Assembly: GCA_030613045.1 (NCBI GenBank)
Contig: JAUWMS010000116.1
Span: 1-7,318 of the forward strand
Length of the DNA: 7,318 bases
Reading direction: 5' to 3'
Source: Candidatus Latescibacterota bacterium
GTDB lineage: Bacteria > Latescibacterota > 4484-107
Of the stretch, positions 1 to 5,693 are shown piece after piece. The stretch's first letter is position 1, and every line of letters starts with the position of its first letter. The position numbers were made by a program, and so were the translations under genes. The notes below the pieces were generated by a model, which did no database searches, was not told where the DNA came from, and was given only the letters and a program-made list of their open reading frames with translations.

Positions 1-582
1 ATCCACTCTTCGCTCGTGTTGGCGCGCACCCTCTGTCGGGAGTTTCCCGATGCCGCGGTGTTCGTCATCGGCGAGCAGCTCCTTTTGGATGAACTGACCT
101 CCGCCCGGATCCGGCTCAGCGAGGATCCCACCGAGATTGACGTGGTCGTGGCCAGTTTTGACCGCACACTCACCTACCGTAAACTCGAGATCGGCTTTCG
201 GGCATTGCGCCGAGGAGCCCGTTTCTGGGCGACCAACGCTGACGCCGCGTGTCCCGTATCAAACGGTGAAATTCCCGACACCGGGGCCGTCATCGGCGCG
301 CTGGAGGGATGCAGCAGGCGCAAGGTGGAGCGGGTGGTCGGAAAACCCTCGCCCCGGATGGTCGGGGTCGCGCTCGAACGACTCAGGCGTTCGGCAAAGG
401 AATGCGTCATGGTCGGCGACCGAATAGAGACCGACATCCTGATGGGACAGCGGGCGGGCATGACCACCGCGCTGGTTCTGAGCGGGGTCGCCCGGCGGGA
501 AGATCTGACCGATGCACCGGTGCAGCCCGATTATGTATTGGAGAGCATCGCGGAGGTGCCGGGCTTGGCCGCTTCGCTATAA
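1..582 (+). CDS. HAD-IIA (NagD-like) phosphatase, 5'-truncated by window edge
   Basis: This is the C-terminal part of a haloacid dehalogenase superfamily, subfamily IIA phosphatase, the group that includes NagD, PLP phosphatase and phosphoglycolate phosphatase-like proteins. The frame is open from base 1, and the GTG at 16 reads as an internal valine. The leading residues IHSSLVLARTL match the family segment after motif II. About 70 N-terminal residues, with the DxDGT nucleophile and the TNN motif, therefore lie outside the window. Visible family signatures, numbered from base 1, are the C2 cap segment DVVVASFDRTLTYRKL, the FWATNADAACP stretch, motif III lysine in VVGKPSP (K115) and motif IV GDRIETDI (D140, D145), which binds magnesium. 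The expected product is a cytosolic Mg-dependent phosphatase acting on a small phosphorylated metabolite. The substrate cannot be read from the sequence. Family membership is secure; no exact gene symbol is justified. Confidence 0.88.
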   Translation: MHSSLVLARTLCREFPDAAVFVIGEQLLLDELTSARIRLSEDPTEIDVVVASFDRTLTYRKLEIGFRALRRGARFWATNADAACPVSNGEIPDTGAVIGALEGCSRRKVERVVGKPSPRMVGVALERLRRSAKECVMVGDRIETDILMGQRAGMTTALVLSGVARREDLTDAPVQPDYVLESIAEVPGLAASL

Positions 583-938
583 AAGAGCCGCCGCTCGTAC
601 TTGCGCGGTCCCCAATGGATCCGAATTCCGAAATCCAGGCCGTATAAAGAACCCCACCACCCACGCCTTTTGAAGCAAGCTCAATGCTTGAATATCAAAA
701 TTATATGTTCAAGCTACGATCCCCCACGTAGAACATGGGGGCATTGACCGTGAATAATAGGGCAAAAGGCGTTCCAGGATGGAAGGCAGCCCTAATATTT
801 GACAGGAGGTTAGCCCAATATGAGGCTGCGACAACAGGGGGGCCGACCCGTCCGGAACAACGCCTACGACGCCGCGGACTTTGGCATTTCGTCATTTGGA
901 TTTCTTTTGACCTTTGCGCTTTGAAATTCGAGCTTCCC
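583..938. other. Intergenic region without a convincing gene
   Basis: The 356 bases between the HAD gene and the 3' end of the UroD-like gene contain no frame that I can match to a protein family. The left half is AT-richer and carries overlapping inverted repeats at 676-741. The right half (about 885-938) is degenerate T-rich sequence of the kind seen in decayed intergenic DNA of uncultured bacteria. One short frame, 820-924 (34 codons, starting MRLRQQGG), has a good AGGAGG at 804-809 and a 10-base spacer, but its second half runs into the T-rich low-complexity sequence, so I do not call it. No classical terminator with a T-tract is evident for either flanking gene. Confidence 0.6.
676..741. 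repeat. Cluster of overlapping inverted repeats (alternative hairpins)
   Basis: Several complementary arms share bases, so that only some can form at once. CAAGC 676-680 pairs with GCTTG 686-690. GCTTGAA 686-692 pairs instead with TTCAAGC 708-714. CTACG 714-718 pairs with CGTAG 727-731. CCCCCACG 721-728 pairs, with one mismatch, with CATGGGGG 734-741 around a 5-base loop. No run of T follows on either strand, so this is not a standard intrinsic terminator. It may be a remnant of a mobile-element end or a regulatory RNA structure. Function is unknown. Confidence 0.4.
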
Positions 939-2042
939 TCAATACCTCCCATACCTCCATGCCGTATCCATCATCGCCTTGTAATTCTCAAATACCCGAT
1001 CCGTCAGCACCGGCTGATAGGGAGAGGCCGTGGGAGCTAAAATCAGCGCGCCGTCCTTCCCGGCCACGCGGATGGTCTCCCGGCACTTCGCGACAATCTC
1101 CTCCTTCGAGCAGGTGCAAAGATCGCCCACCTGGATGTTGCCCTTCGCCACGATCCGATTGCCCACGCGCGCCCGGAATTCCTCCAGCGTAATATCGCCC
1201 AACGGCACGGTTTCCACCGGATGGAGGGCATCTACCCCCATCTCTAAGAACGTATCCAGCACCTCCTTCAGGTTGCCGTGACAGTGAATCCGAACGATGC
1301 AGTTGTGTTGGTGGGCCAGATCAATCAATGGCTTGTCGTACTGTCCCACGAACTCCGCAAAATCCTTCGGCGAAAGCAGGGGGGGCGTGGCCAATTCCTC
1401 CCCGATCAGACCGATCACCGGGCCTACACCGGCCTCCAAGAGCGTCTTCAGGCGAGTGATTGTGCGCTCGTGGAACATCTCTAAGAGTTCCTGAATCCGG
1501 CTTCGATTCGTCACACTCCAGATCGCGAGCGTCTCCGAACCCAACAGTTCCCATACGTCGTACGCCGCGCAGCGGAACAGCGCCATCGTAACCCCGGCGT
1601 CTCCCAACGCCTGATCCATCTCAAAAAACCCCGAAGCATCCTGCGTCTCCGGTGTGTATGGAATGGATGAATAGCGCTCCAAATCCTCCTCGTTCTCCAC
1701 GTAATCCTTGGCCCTCAAACTGGGATGCCCCACCGTACTTACCCGCGTCCGGCTCGTCAAAGGCCCCTTCGGAGTCTCCACCACGGTCTCGTGGATTTCC
1801 CAATCGCCCTCCGTGCCCACGAGCCGCGTACTGCTCGGCTGATCCCCAAACACTCCCTGCGGAGGCGACCACGTATGCTGCATATCCGCCTTCTCCGTCA
1901 CATAGTCCGCCAATCGTTTGAAACTCGGATCCTTTGTCTCCATCCATCCCGGCATAAGCGGATAGACGCCCCGAATATACACCGGCACCCGATCCGGCTT
2001 GCCGCCTCGATAGGCACACAACATACGTTCTCTTGAAGTCAT
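939..2042 (-). CDS. Uroporphyrinogen decarboxylase (UroD)/MtaA superfamily protein
   Basis: A 367-residue protein of the UroD-like TIM-barrel family, which holds haem-pathway UroD and the cobalamin/CoM methyltransferases MtaA and MtbA. The start is the ATG at 2042, preceded by GGGGAGA at 2047-2053. The frame remains open 27 codons further upstream, but that part is not family-like. The N-terminus RERMLCAYRGGKPDRVPVY is the usual family opening. Other landmarks are a GLIGEELATPPLLSP segment (about residues 212-225), RIHCHGN at about 251-257, DALHPVE at about 271-277, KGNIQ near 300-304 and APTASP near 336-341. MtaA-type enzymes bind zinc through H-x-C with a later Cys. Here the first His aligns, but the next positions read Cys-His, giving H253-C254-H255. 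This subgroup is probably not true UroD. A corrinoid- or zinc-dependent methyl transfer, or an uncharacterised decarboxylation, is possible but unproven. No partner corrinoid protein or porphyrin gene is nearby. The last codons include a short direct repeat (ATACCTCC at 942-949 and 951-958). Confidence 0.85.
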   Translation of the reverse strand: MTSRERMLCAYRGGKPDRVPVYIRGVYPLMPGWMETKDPSFKRLADYVTEKADMQHTWSPPQGVFGDQPSSTRLVGTEGDWEIHETVVETPKGPLTSRTRVSTVGHPSLRAKDYVENEEDLERYSSIPYTPETQDASGFFEMDQALGDAGVTMALFRCAAYDVWELLGSETLAIWSVTNRSRIQELLEMFHERTITRLKTLLEAGVGPVIGLIGEELATPPLLSPKDFAEFVGQYDKPLIDLAHQHNCIVRIHCHGNLKEVLDTFLEMGVDALHPVETVPLGDITLEEFRARVGNRIVAKGNIQVGDLCTCSKEEIVAKCRETIRVAGKDGALILAPTASPYQPVLTDRVFENYKAMMDTAWRYGRY

Positions 2043-2117
2043 AGTTTCTCCCCGTTGTTTTCCGCAGTATCCACGGAAAGTCCGCAAAATGTGAAACGTA
2101 AAATTACGAATTATGCG

Positions 2118-2178
2118 CACCAATCACCAATCACCAATCACCAATCACCAATCACCAATCACCAATCACCAATCACCA
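2118..2178. repeat. Heptanucleotide tandem repeat, (CAATCAC)8
   Basis: Eight perfect CAATCAC units occupy 2121-2176, with a partial unit on each side (CAC at 2118-2120 and CA at 2177-2178). The tract lies in the divergent region between the UroD-like gene, whose start codon is about 80 bases away, and lpxH, whose start is about 140 bases away. The perfect unit identity suggests recent slippage or active homogenisation. Read on the minus strand the units are GTGATTG, directly upstream of TAATTC and TAATTT, which resemble -10 elements for the UroD-like gene. A change in copy number could therefore alter that promoter, although this is inference only. Confidence 0.95.
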
Positions 2179-2289
2179 GAATATACTCTCAAAACCTGAT
2201 TTGTCAATACGTTTTTTCCCCAAATCGAAAGCAGGGACCGGCACGCTCCAGCCTGCATGAATTTTTTTTCTCAAAATAGAAAAAAAGAT

Positions 2290-2318
2290 TTGATTTTGAA
2301 GACAAAATGTATTATTTT
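2290..2318 (+). promoter_or_regulatory. Candidate promoter for lpxH
   Basis: TTGATT at 2290-2295 and TATTTT at 2313-2318 are separated by 17 bases in an A/T-rich stretch, giving a sigma-70-like arrangement. The predicted transcription start would fall at about 2325, essentially on the lpxH start codons (ATG 2321 and ATG 2327), and no Shine-Dalgarno sequence precedes either. If this promoter is real, the transcript would be leaderless or nearly so. The AT-richness makes chance matches likely. Confidence 0.3.
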
Positions 2319-2320
2319 GT

Positions 2321-3064
2321 ATGGATATGAACGATGAGGTTTATTTTATTTCCGATGCGCATCTCGGAAGCCGGACGCAGTTAGGGGAGCGCGAAAAAGA
2401 AGCACGCCTGTGCGCCTTTCTTCGAGCGCTTCGGGGGCGGGCGCGCGCCCTGTATATCGTGGGGGATTTCTTCGACTTCTGGTTCGAGTATCGGTCGGTC
2501 GTACCCCGGGTCGGAGGGAAGGCGCTGTTTGAATTGTATAATCTGACGTCCTCGGGGACACGCGTGGTCTATCTCGGAGGAAACCACGATTTTTGGCTGG
2601 GTTCGTATCTGTCCGAAGAAGTGGGGATCCGGATCTACGCGGAACCGATCGAGGTGGAGCACGACGGACTCCGCATCTTTCTGGCCCATGGCGATGAATA
2701 TTCTGGAGACGCCAAGTATCGTTTGCTGAGGAGGGTATTGCATCACCGCTTCTCCGCCCATCTCTTTCGGGTGCTGCACCCCGATTTGGGAGCGCTGCTG
2801 GCTCGATGGGCTTCGCGTGCAAGCGGAGAAGCCAACCCGGATTGCGATCTTTCTCTCTTCAGGGAGCGCTATGCAAAAACAGCCCAAAAGAAGTTCGATG
2901 AGGGATTCGATGCGGTGGTGTTCGGCCACCTCCACAGTCCCCTTCTTCGGGAACGGGACGGCAAAAGCCTGCTCGTTCTCGGAGACTGGGTGCGGCATTT
3001 TTCTTACGCGATGTTGAAGGCAAGGAGGTTTTCGATGCTTAGATGGGAGGGGGAGGGTTGTTGA
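2321..3064 (+). CDS. lpxH: UDP-2,3-diacylglucosamine diphosphatase (LpxH-type)
   Basis: A 247-residue calcineurin-like metallophosphoesterase, matching the usual LpxH length of about 240-250. LpxH hydrolyses UDP-2,3-diacylglucosamine to 2,3-diacylglucosamine-1-phosphate (lipid X) and UMP, the fourth step of lipid A synthesis, at the inner face of the cytoplasmic membrane. The metal-site motifs appear in order: D12-A-H14, G48-D49-FFDFW, G87-N88-H89-D90, L-A-H123-G-D and G202-H203-L-H205. The FFDFWFEYR segment after the GD motif is typical of LpxH rather than generic phosphoesterases. The third motif reads GNHD where E. coli LpxH has GNRD, a variant also found in related LpxH-like proteins. The start is either ATG 2321 or ATG 2327; neither has an SD. 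The gene ends 58 bases before the response regulator and is probably the first gene of a + strand operon. It indicates a Gram-negative, lipid A-bearing cell. Confidence 0.88.
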   Translation: MDMNDEVYFISDAHLGSRTQLGEREKEARLCAFLRALRGRARALYIVGDFFDFWFEYRSVVPRVGGKALFELYNLTSSGTRVVYLGGNHDFWLGSYLSEEVGIRIYAEPIEVEHDGLRIFLAHGDEYSGDAKYRLLRRVLHHRFSAHLFRVLHPDLGALLARWASRASGEANPDCDLSLFRERYAKTAQKKFDEGFDAVVFGHLHSPLLRERDGKSLLVLGDWVRHFSYAMLKARRFSMLRWEGEGC

Positions 3065-3071
3065 CGATGAG

Positions 3072-3093
3072 CAGGGGCTCATGCTCCCTGTTT
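3072..3093 (+). terminator. Weak hairpin plus T4 between lpxH and the response regulator
   Basis: CAGGG at 3072-3076 pairs with CCCTG at 3086-3090, with a possible extra G-T pair, and TTTT follows at 3091-3094 (one base beyond the listed end). The stem is only 5-6 bp and the T run is short, so this could at most reduce read-through from lpxH into the regulator gene. An alternative GAGC (3069-3072) with GCTC (3077-3080) hairpin overlaps it. Confidence 0.2.
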
Positions 3094-3122
3094 TCCAGTT
3101 TTGTGCTCAAAAGGGGAAGGTG

Positions 3123-3794
3123 ATGGCTCAGCAGAAACGGATTTTGGTGATTGACGATGAGCGAAAGATGATTGAGAGTATGCAGAAGCTCCTCTCGAAT
3201 GAGGGGTATGCGGTGGACATCGCCGATGGAGCCCAGGAAGGGATGGCCCTTTTTAAAACAGGAAGTTTCGATTTGGTGATTACCGATATGATGATGCCCG
3301 ATTACGACGGCTTGTACGTGATGGATACCGTGCGAAAGCACAGTGCGGATACGCCGGTCATTGTGGTTACCGGTTACGGCTCAATGGATTCGGTGATTGA
3401 AGCGATGCGCAAGGGAGCGTATGACTACGTGATCAAGCCTTTCGATTTCGACCGGATAAAGGCGACGGTACAGAAAGTATTTGATAAGCAACGCGAGCAG
3501 GAAGAGATCTTGAAGCAAAAAAGACTGGAGGCGATCTCTCAAACGGCGGTCTCGCTCAATCATGAGATCAACAACCCGTTGTGCGTGATCAGCGGAACCG
3601 CGGAACTCATGTTGATGAAATGGGGCACATCTGATGGAGAGATGAAAAAGCCCTTGGAGGTGATTCTCCGAAATGCGGCGCGTATACAGAAAATCACCAA
3701 AAAACTGGCGGAACTCATCGAGCCGATCGTAGTGGAATACCAGGCGGGTATTCAGATGATTGACGTGGAGCGGTCGAGGGCATCCAAGGAATAG
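3123..3794 (+). CDS. Response regulator with receiver domain and C-terminal DHp (HisKA-like) segment, no ATPase domain
   Basis: A 223-residue signalling protein. Residues 5-120 form a CheY-like receiver: acidic D11-D12, phosphoacceptor D55 in VITDMMMPDYDG, T83 in VVTGYG, and K105 in the YVIKPF motif. A charged helix (about 118-137) leads into a second segment with an intact kinase-type H-box, SLNHEINNPL (H147), followed by a second helix (about 172-198) as in a two-helix DHp hairpin. The protein then ends, so the N, G1, F and G2 boxes of a kinase ATPase domain are absent, as is any DNA-binding domain. I chose ATG 3123, which has GGGGAAGG at 3113-3120 and gives the normal receiver start; a frame from ATG 3081 adds 14 unlikely residues. 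A 26-codon frame (3043-3123) overlaps the start as TGATG and could couple translation. The histidine kinase follows 99 bases downstream. The likely role is phosphotransfer or phosphatase control with that kinase; a truncated hybrid kinase is the alternative. Confidence 0.87.
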   Translation: MAQQKRILVIDDERKMIESMQKLLSNEGYAVDIADGAQEGMALFKTGSFDLVITDMMMPDYDGLYVMDTVRKHSADTPVIVVTGYGSMDSVIEAMRKGAYDYVIKPFDFDRIKATVQKVFDKQREQEEILKQKRLEAISQTAVSLNHEINNPLCVISGTAELMLMKWGTSDGEMKKPLEVILRNAARIQKITKKLAELIEPIVVEYQAGIQMIDVERSRASKE

Positions 3795-3889
3795 GTGCGC
3801 TCCGACATTTTCCGGTTCAAGTTTCAGGCGGGTCTTTCCGATACATGATGAACCAGCCGGTCTGATCTCCATGCGGTCGGAAGGCGCAC
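3795..3889 (+). promoter_or_regulatory. Possible structured leader sequestering the kinase ribosome binding site
   Basis: The gap between regulator and kinase can pair end to end: GTGCGC 3795-3800 with GCGCAC 3884-3889, CCGA 3802-3805 with TCGG 3877-3880, and GGTTC 3814-3818 with GAACC 3850-3854. The right arm overlaps the GGAAGG at 3879-3884, which is the Shine-Dalgarno for ATG 3894. Folding would hide this site and could limit kinase synthesis relative to the regulator. The arms are short and separated by a long loop, so chance is possible. Confidence 0.3.
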
Positions 3890-3893
3890 ACAC

Positions 3894-5537
3894 ATGTCTT
3901 CCGAGCCGGGGTCATCCGGTGAACATGTACCGGGGTCATTCGGATTCGGGCGGGATGCGGAAATCAATACAAGGAATACGCACATGGACGGGTTGGATCT
4001 CTTGTTGGATAGTTTCAAGACCCCCTTTCTCGAGGAACGATGGGCCGGCGATTTGGATGACGGAGAGGGGTTGCCGTTGGTCGCCCAAGAGGTAGCGCTT
4101 CTAAGCAGGCAGGCCGCCCAGGTTATGGAGCACATTCGTTTCTATCAAAAAATTCAGCGGCATCTGTCGAGATCGGCCATGCTGGCCCGGATCGGGGAAG
4201 CCGCCCATGGGTCGCTGGAGCTTCCGGAGGTGTTGGATCGGATCGTGCGTGCGACCATGGAACTGATGAAGGTCCCGGTCTGCACCATCCATCTTGTGGA
4301 GGAAGATGGCATCTCCCTCTGCACGGCAGTGGGCTATTCGGATCCGGCGCTCTGTGAGCATGGGGTGGAACGAAGAGCGCCCATCGAAAGCGCGATCCGG
4401 GACCGGCGGTCCTATCGGATTGCGGATCTGTGGGCCGAGCCCGAGTTGCCTCGCGAAACCTTCAAGATGGTCCGGGCGGAGAAACTTCGGTCGTTTCTCG
4501 GAGTGCCGGTGATTTGCGAGGGAAACACAGTGCAAATAAAGGGAGTTTCCTTGGAAAACACAGTGCAAACAAAGGGAGTTTCCTTGGGAAGCACGTTGGC
4601 CATGTTGAGCGTGTACGGCGCCAAGCCGGATCAATTCTCGTCCGATGAGGCCAAGCGGCTCTCCGACGTCGCCTGTCAAACCGCAAGCGCCATTCTCAAT
4701 GCGCAGCGTTATGCAACGATCAAATCGCAGAATCGGCAATGGAAGCAACAGCTTCAGGAGCGTACCGCGGAGTTGGAGACGGCTTGGGCACAGTCGAACG
4801 CCCAGGTTGAGGAGTTGGGGAGCATCCGGGATGAACTGTCGGATGCGAGAAAAATGGCGGCAGTGGGGAAATTGGCGGCTGGTCTGGCGCACGAGATCAA
4901 CAATCCGCTTGGGATCATCAAAAACTATCTGCGTCTGATCTCTGATGAAGCGGATCCGGAGGGGGTGATTCCTGAATTTCTCGAGGTGGTCAATAATGAG
5001 GTCGGACGCGTGGCTCGCACCGTGCGGGAGCTTTTGGATCTATCCCGGCCTGTGGAGCGGCGCTTAGAGCCGACGGATCTGAATCAAGTGGTAAAAGAAT
5101 TGGTGGCGATCACGCGGAGTTCGCTGCTCGAGAAAAAGATCAAGGTGATGACGGAGCTGGAGGAAACGCTGTCTCCGGTCCTCGCGTCTCAGGACGGCTT
5201 GAAGCGCGTTTTTCTGAATTTGATAAAAAACGCCGAACATGCGATGCCCGAAGGAGGCACGATGGCGATCAGGACGGAGATGAACGGGAAAGGCATTCAG
5301 ACCACTTTTTCAGACACGGGCCACGGAATTTCGCCAAAGGATCTGGCGCACATCTTCGATCCGTTTTTCTCCACCAAGTTGGAGGGGGACGGCCTGGGGC
5401 TGGCGGTGTCGCATCAGATGATGGAACGTTTCGGGGGTAAAATCGAGGTGGAGAGCACGCTGGGTGAGGGAACAACGTTTACGGTGTGGTTCCCGCTTCG
5501 CCCCATTCAATTATCTTTGGAGGGAACTCAGGAATAG
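3894..5537 (+). CDS. Soluble GAF-domain sensor histidine kinase (with an in-frame repeat insertion)
   Basis: A 547-residue kinase without membrane segments or signal peptide. In order it has a leader of about 95 residues, a GAF sensor domain (about 100-272), a coiled-coil helix (about 275-320), a DHp domain with LAHEINNPL and phosphoacceptor H333, and an HATPase domain. The ATPase boxes are N-box LNLIKNAEHAM (N442, N446), G1 DTGHGIS (D474), F-box IFDPFFSTK and G2 GDGLGLAVS. All catalytic motifs look intact. The start is uncertain: ATG 3894 has GGAAGG at 3879-3884, while ATG 3984 (Met31) has AAGGA at 3971-3975. Residues 1-30 have no family likeness and come from a DNA repeat, so the shorter form (517 residues) is a serious alternative. 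The GAF segment between FLGVPVICEG and LAMLSVYG carries two 11-residue repeats (210-231) that normal GAF domains lack. The kinase probably autophosphorylates H333 and passes phosphate to D55 of the regulator encoded just upstream. The ligand is unknown. Confidence 0.9.
   Translation: MSSEPGSSGEHVPGSFGFGRDAEINTRNTHMDGLDLLLDSFKTPFLEERWAGDLDDGEGLPLVAQEVALLSRQAAQVMEHIRFYQKIQRHLSRSAMLARIGEAAHGSLELPEVLDRIVRATMELMKVPVCTIHLVEEDGISLCTAVGYSDPALCEHGVERRAPIESAIRDRRSYRIADLWAEPELPRETFKMVRAEKLRSFLGVPVICEGNTVQIKGVSLENTVQTKGVSLGSTLAMLSVYGAKPDQFSSDEAKRLSDVACQTASAILNAQRYATIKSQNRQWKQQLQERTAELETAWAQSNAQVEELGSIRDELSDARKMAAVGKLAAGLAHEINNPLGIIKNYLRLISDEADPEGVIPEFLEVVNNEVGRVARTVRELLDLSRPVERRLEPTDLNQVVKELVAITRSSLLEKKIKVMTELEETLSPVLASQDGLKRVFLNLIKNAEHAMPEGGTMAIRTEMNGKGIQTTFSDTGHGISPKDLAHIFDPFFSTKLEGDGLGLAVSHQMMERFGGKIEVESTLGEGTTFTVWFPLRPIQLSLEGTQE
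3906..3943 (+). repeat. Two-copy direct repeat CCGGGGTCATYCGG, 24-base period
   Basis: CCGGGGTCATCCGG (3906-3919) recurs as CCGGGGTCATTCGG (3930-3943), 13 of 14 bases identical, separated by TGAACATGTA. It encodes PGSSGEHVPGSFG at the proposed kinase N-terminus. Repeated blocks joined by TGAACATGT-like sequence are seen at some IS21-type transposon ends, so this may be a relic of one; I see no transposase. The repeat weakens the case for ATG 3894 as the true start. Confidence 0.6.
4521..4586 (+). repeat. In-frame tandem pair of 33-bp units with inverted-repeat ends, inside the kinase GAF domain
   Basis: Unit 1 (4521-4553) and unit 2 (4554-4586) match at 31 of 33 bases and encode GNTVQIKGVSL and ENTVQTKGVSL. 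Each unit contains GGAAAC-like and GTTTCC arms (4521-4526 with 4545-4550 in unit 1), so it can fold back. The extended arms GGAAACAC and GAGTTTCC pair at 7 of 8 positions. GC content is about 42% per unit, against clearly GC-richer flanks. A degenerate third start, GGAAGCACG (4587-4595), follows and probably preserves the original codons Gly-Ser-Thr. Unit length is a multiple of three; unit 2 has no stop in any of the six frames and unit 1 has one stop in one frame only. Confidence 0.9.
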
Positions 5538-5568
5538 AACCCATGTACGATGTGAGGAATCAGTGGGC

Positions 5569-5595
5569 CTCCGCGAATGTTGCGCGGGGATTTTT
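5569..5595 (+). terminator. Intrinsic terminator after the histidine kinase
   Basis: CTCCGCG (5569-5575) pairs with CGCGGGG (5583-5589), with one T-G wobble, around a 7-base loop. A and five T follow (5590-5595). It lies about 30 bases after the kinase stop codon, which fits the end of the lpxH-regulator-kinase transcript. The T run is short, so efficiency may be moderate. Confidence 0.55.
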
Positions 5596-5693
5596 GCGTT
5601 TGGTTCTCAGGCAACGCCCTTTCGAAATGGTTTTCGCGAGGCGGCCTTTTTTTTCTTGACAAGAGAAAACGGATTCGTTACGCTTCGTCTCGA

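Noticed and set aside
37..50. GGGAGTTTCC in the HAD gene, matching part of the kinase 33-bp repeat
   Set aside because: Only about 10 bases match, the rest of the unit is absent, and the codons fit the normal HAD-IIA protein (CREFPD). Chance match.
820..924. 34-codon frame with AGGAGG 10 bases upstream
   Set aside because: The SD is good, but the second half (FGISSFGFLLTFAL) comes from T-rich degenerate intergenic sequence and there is no recognisable domain.
735..1040. 101-codon + strand frame across the left intergenic region
   Set aside because: It overlaps the conserved 3' end of the UroD-like gene, lacks an SD at its start and matches nothing I know.
2043..2123. 27-codon N-terminal extension of the UroD-like protein
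   Set aside because: The family-typical start MTSRERM has a GGGGAGA site at the right distance; the extension has no family likeness.
2118..2178. CRISPR array
   Set aside because: Units are contiguous 7-mers with no spacers.
2231..2269. GCAGG/CCTGC hairpin followed by eight T
   Set aside because: It would terminate + strand transcription where no + strand gene lies upstream; the stem is only 5 bp with a long loop.
4101..4892. 263-codon minus-strand frame opposite the kinase
   Set aside because: It is a shadow frame: Pro/Arg/His-rich, no domain, and the plus strand encodes an intact kinase.
5543..5659. 38-codon frame just after the kinase stop (starts MYDVRNQW)
   Set aside because: It runs through the terminator stem, has a poor SD and resembles no protein.
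5656..5684. TTGACA with a TACGCT 17 bases later, as a promoter for the FlgD-like fragment
   Set aside because: The -35 is perfect but the -10 matches only 3 of 6, and there is no intact gene downstream; too weak to annotate.
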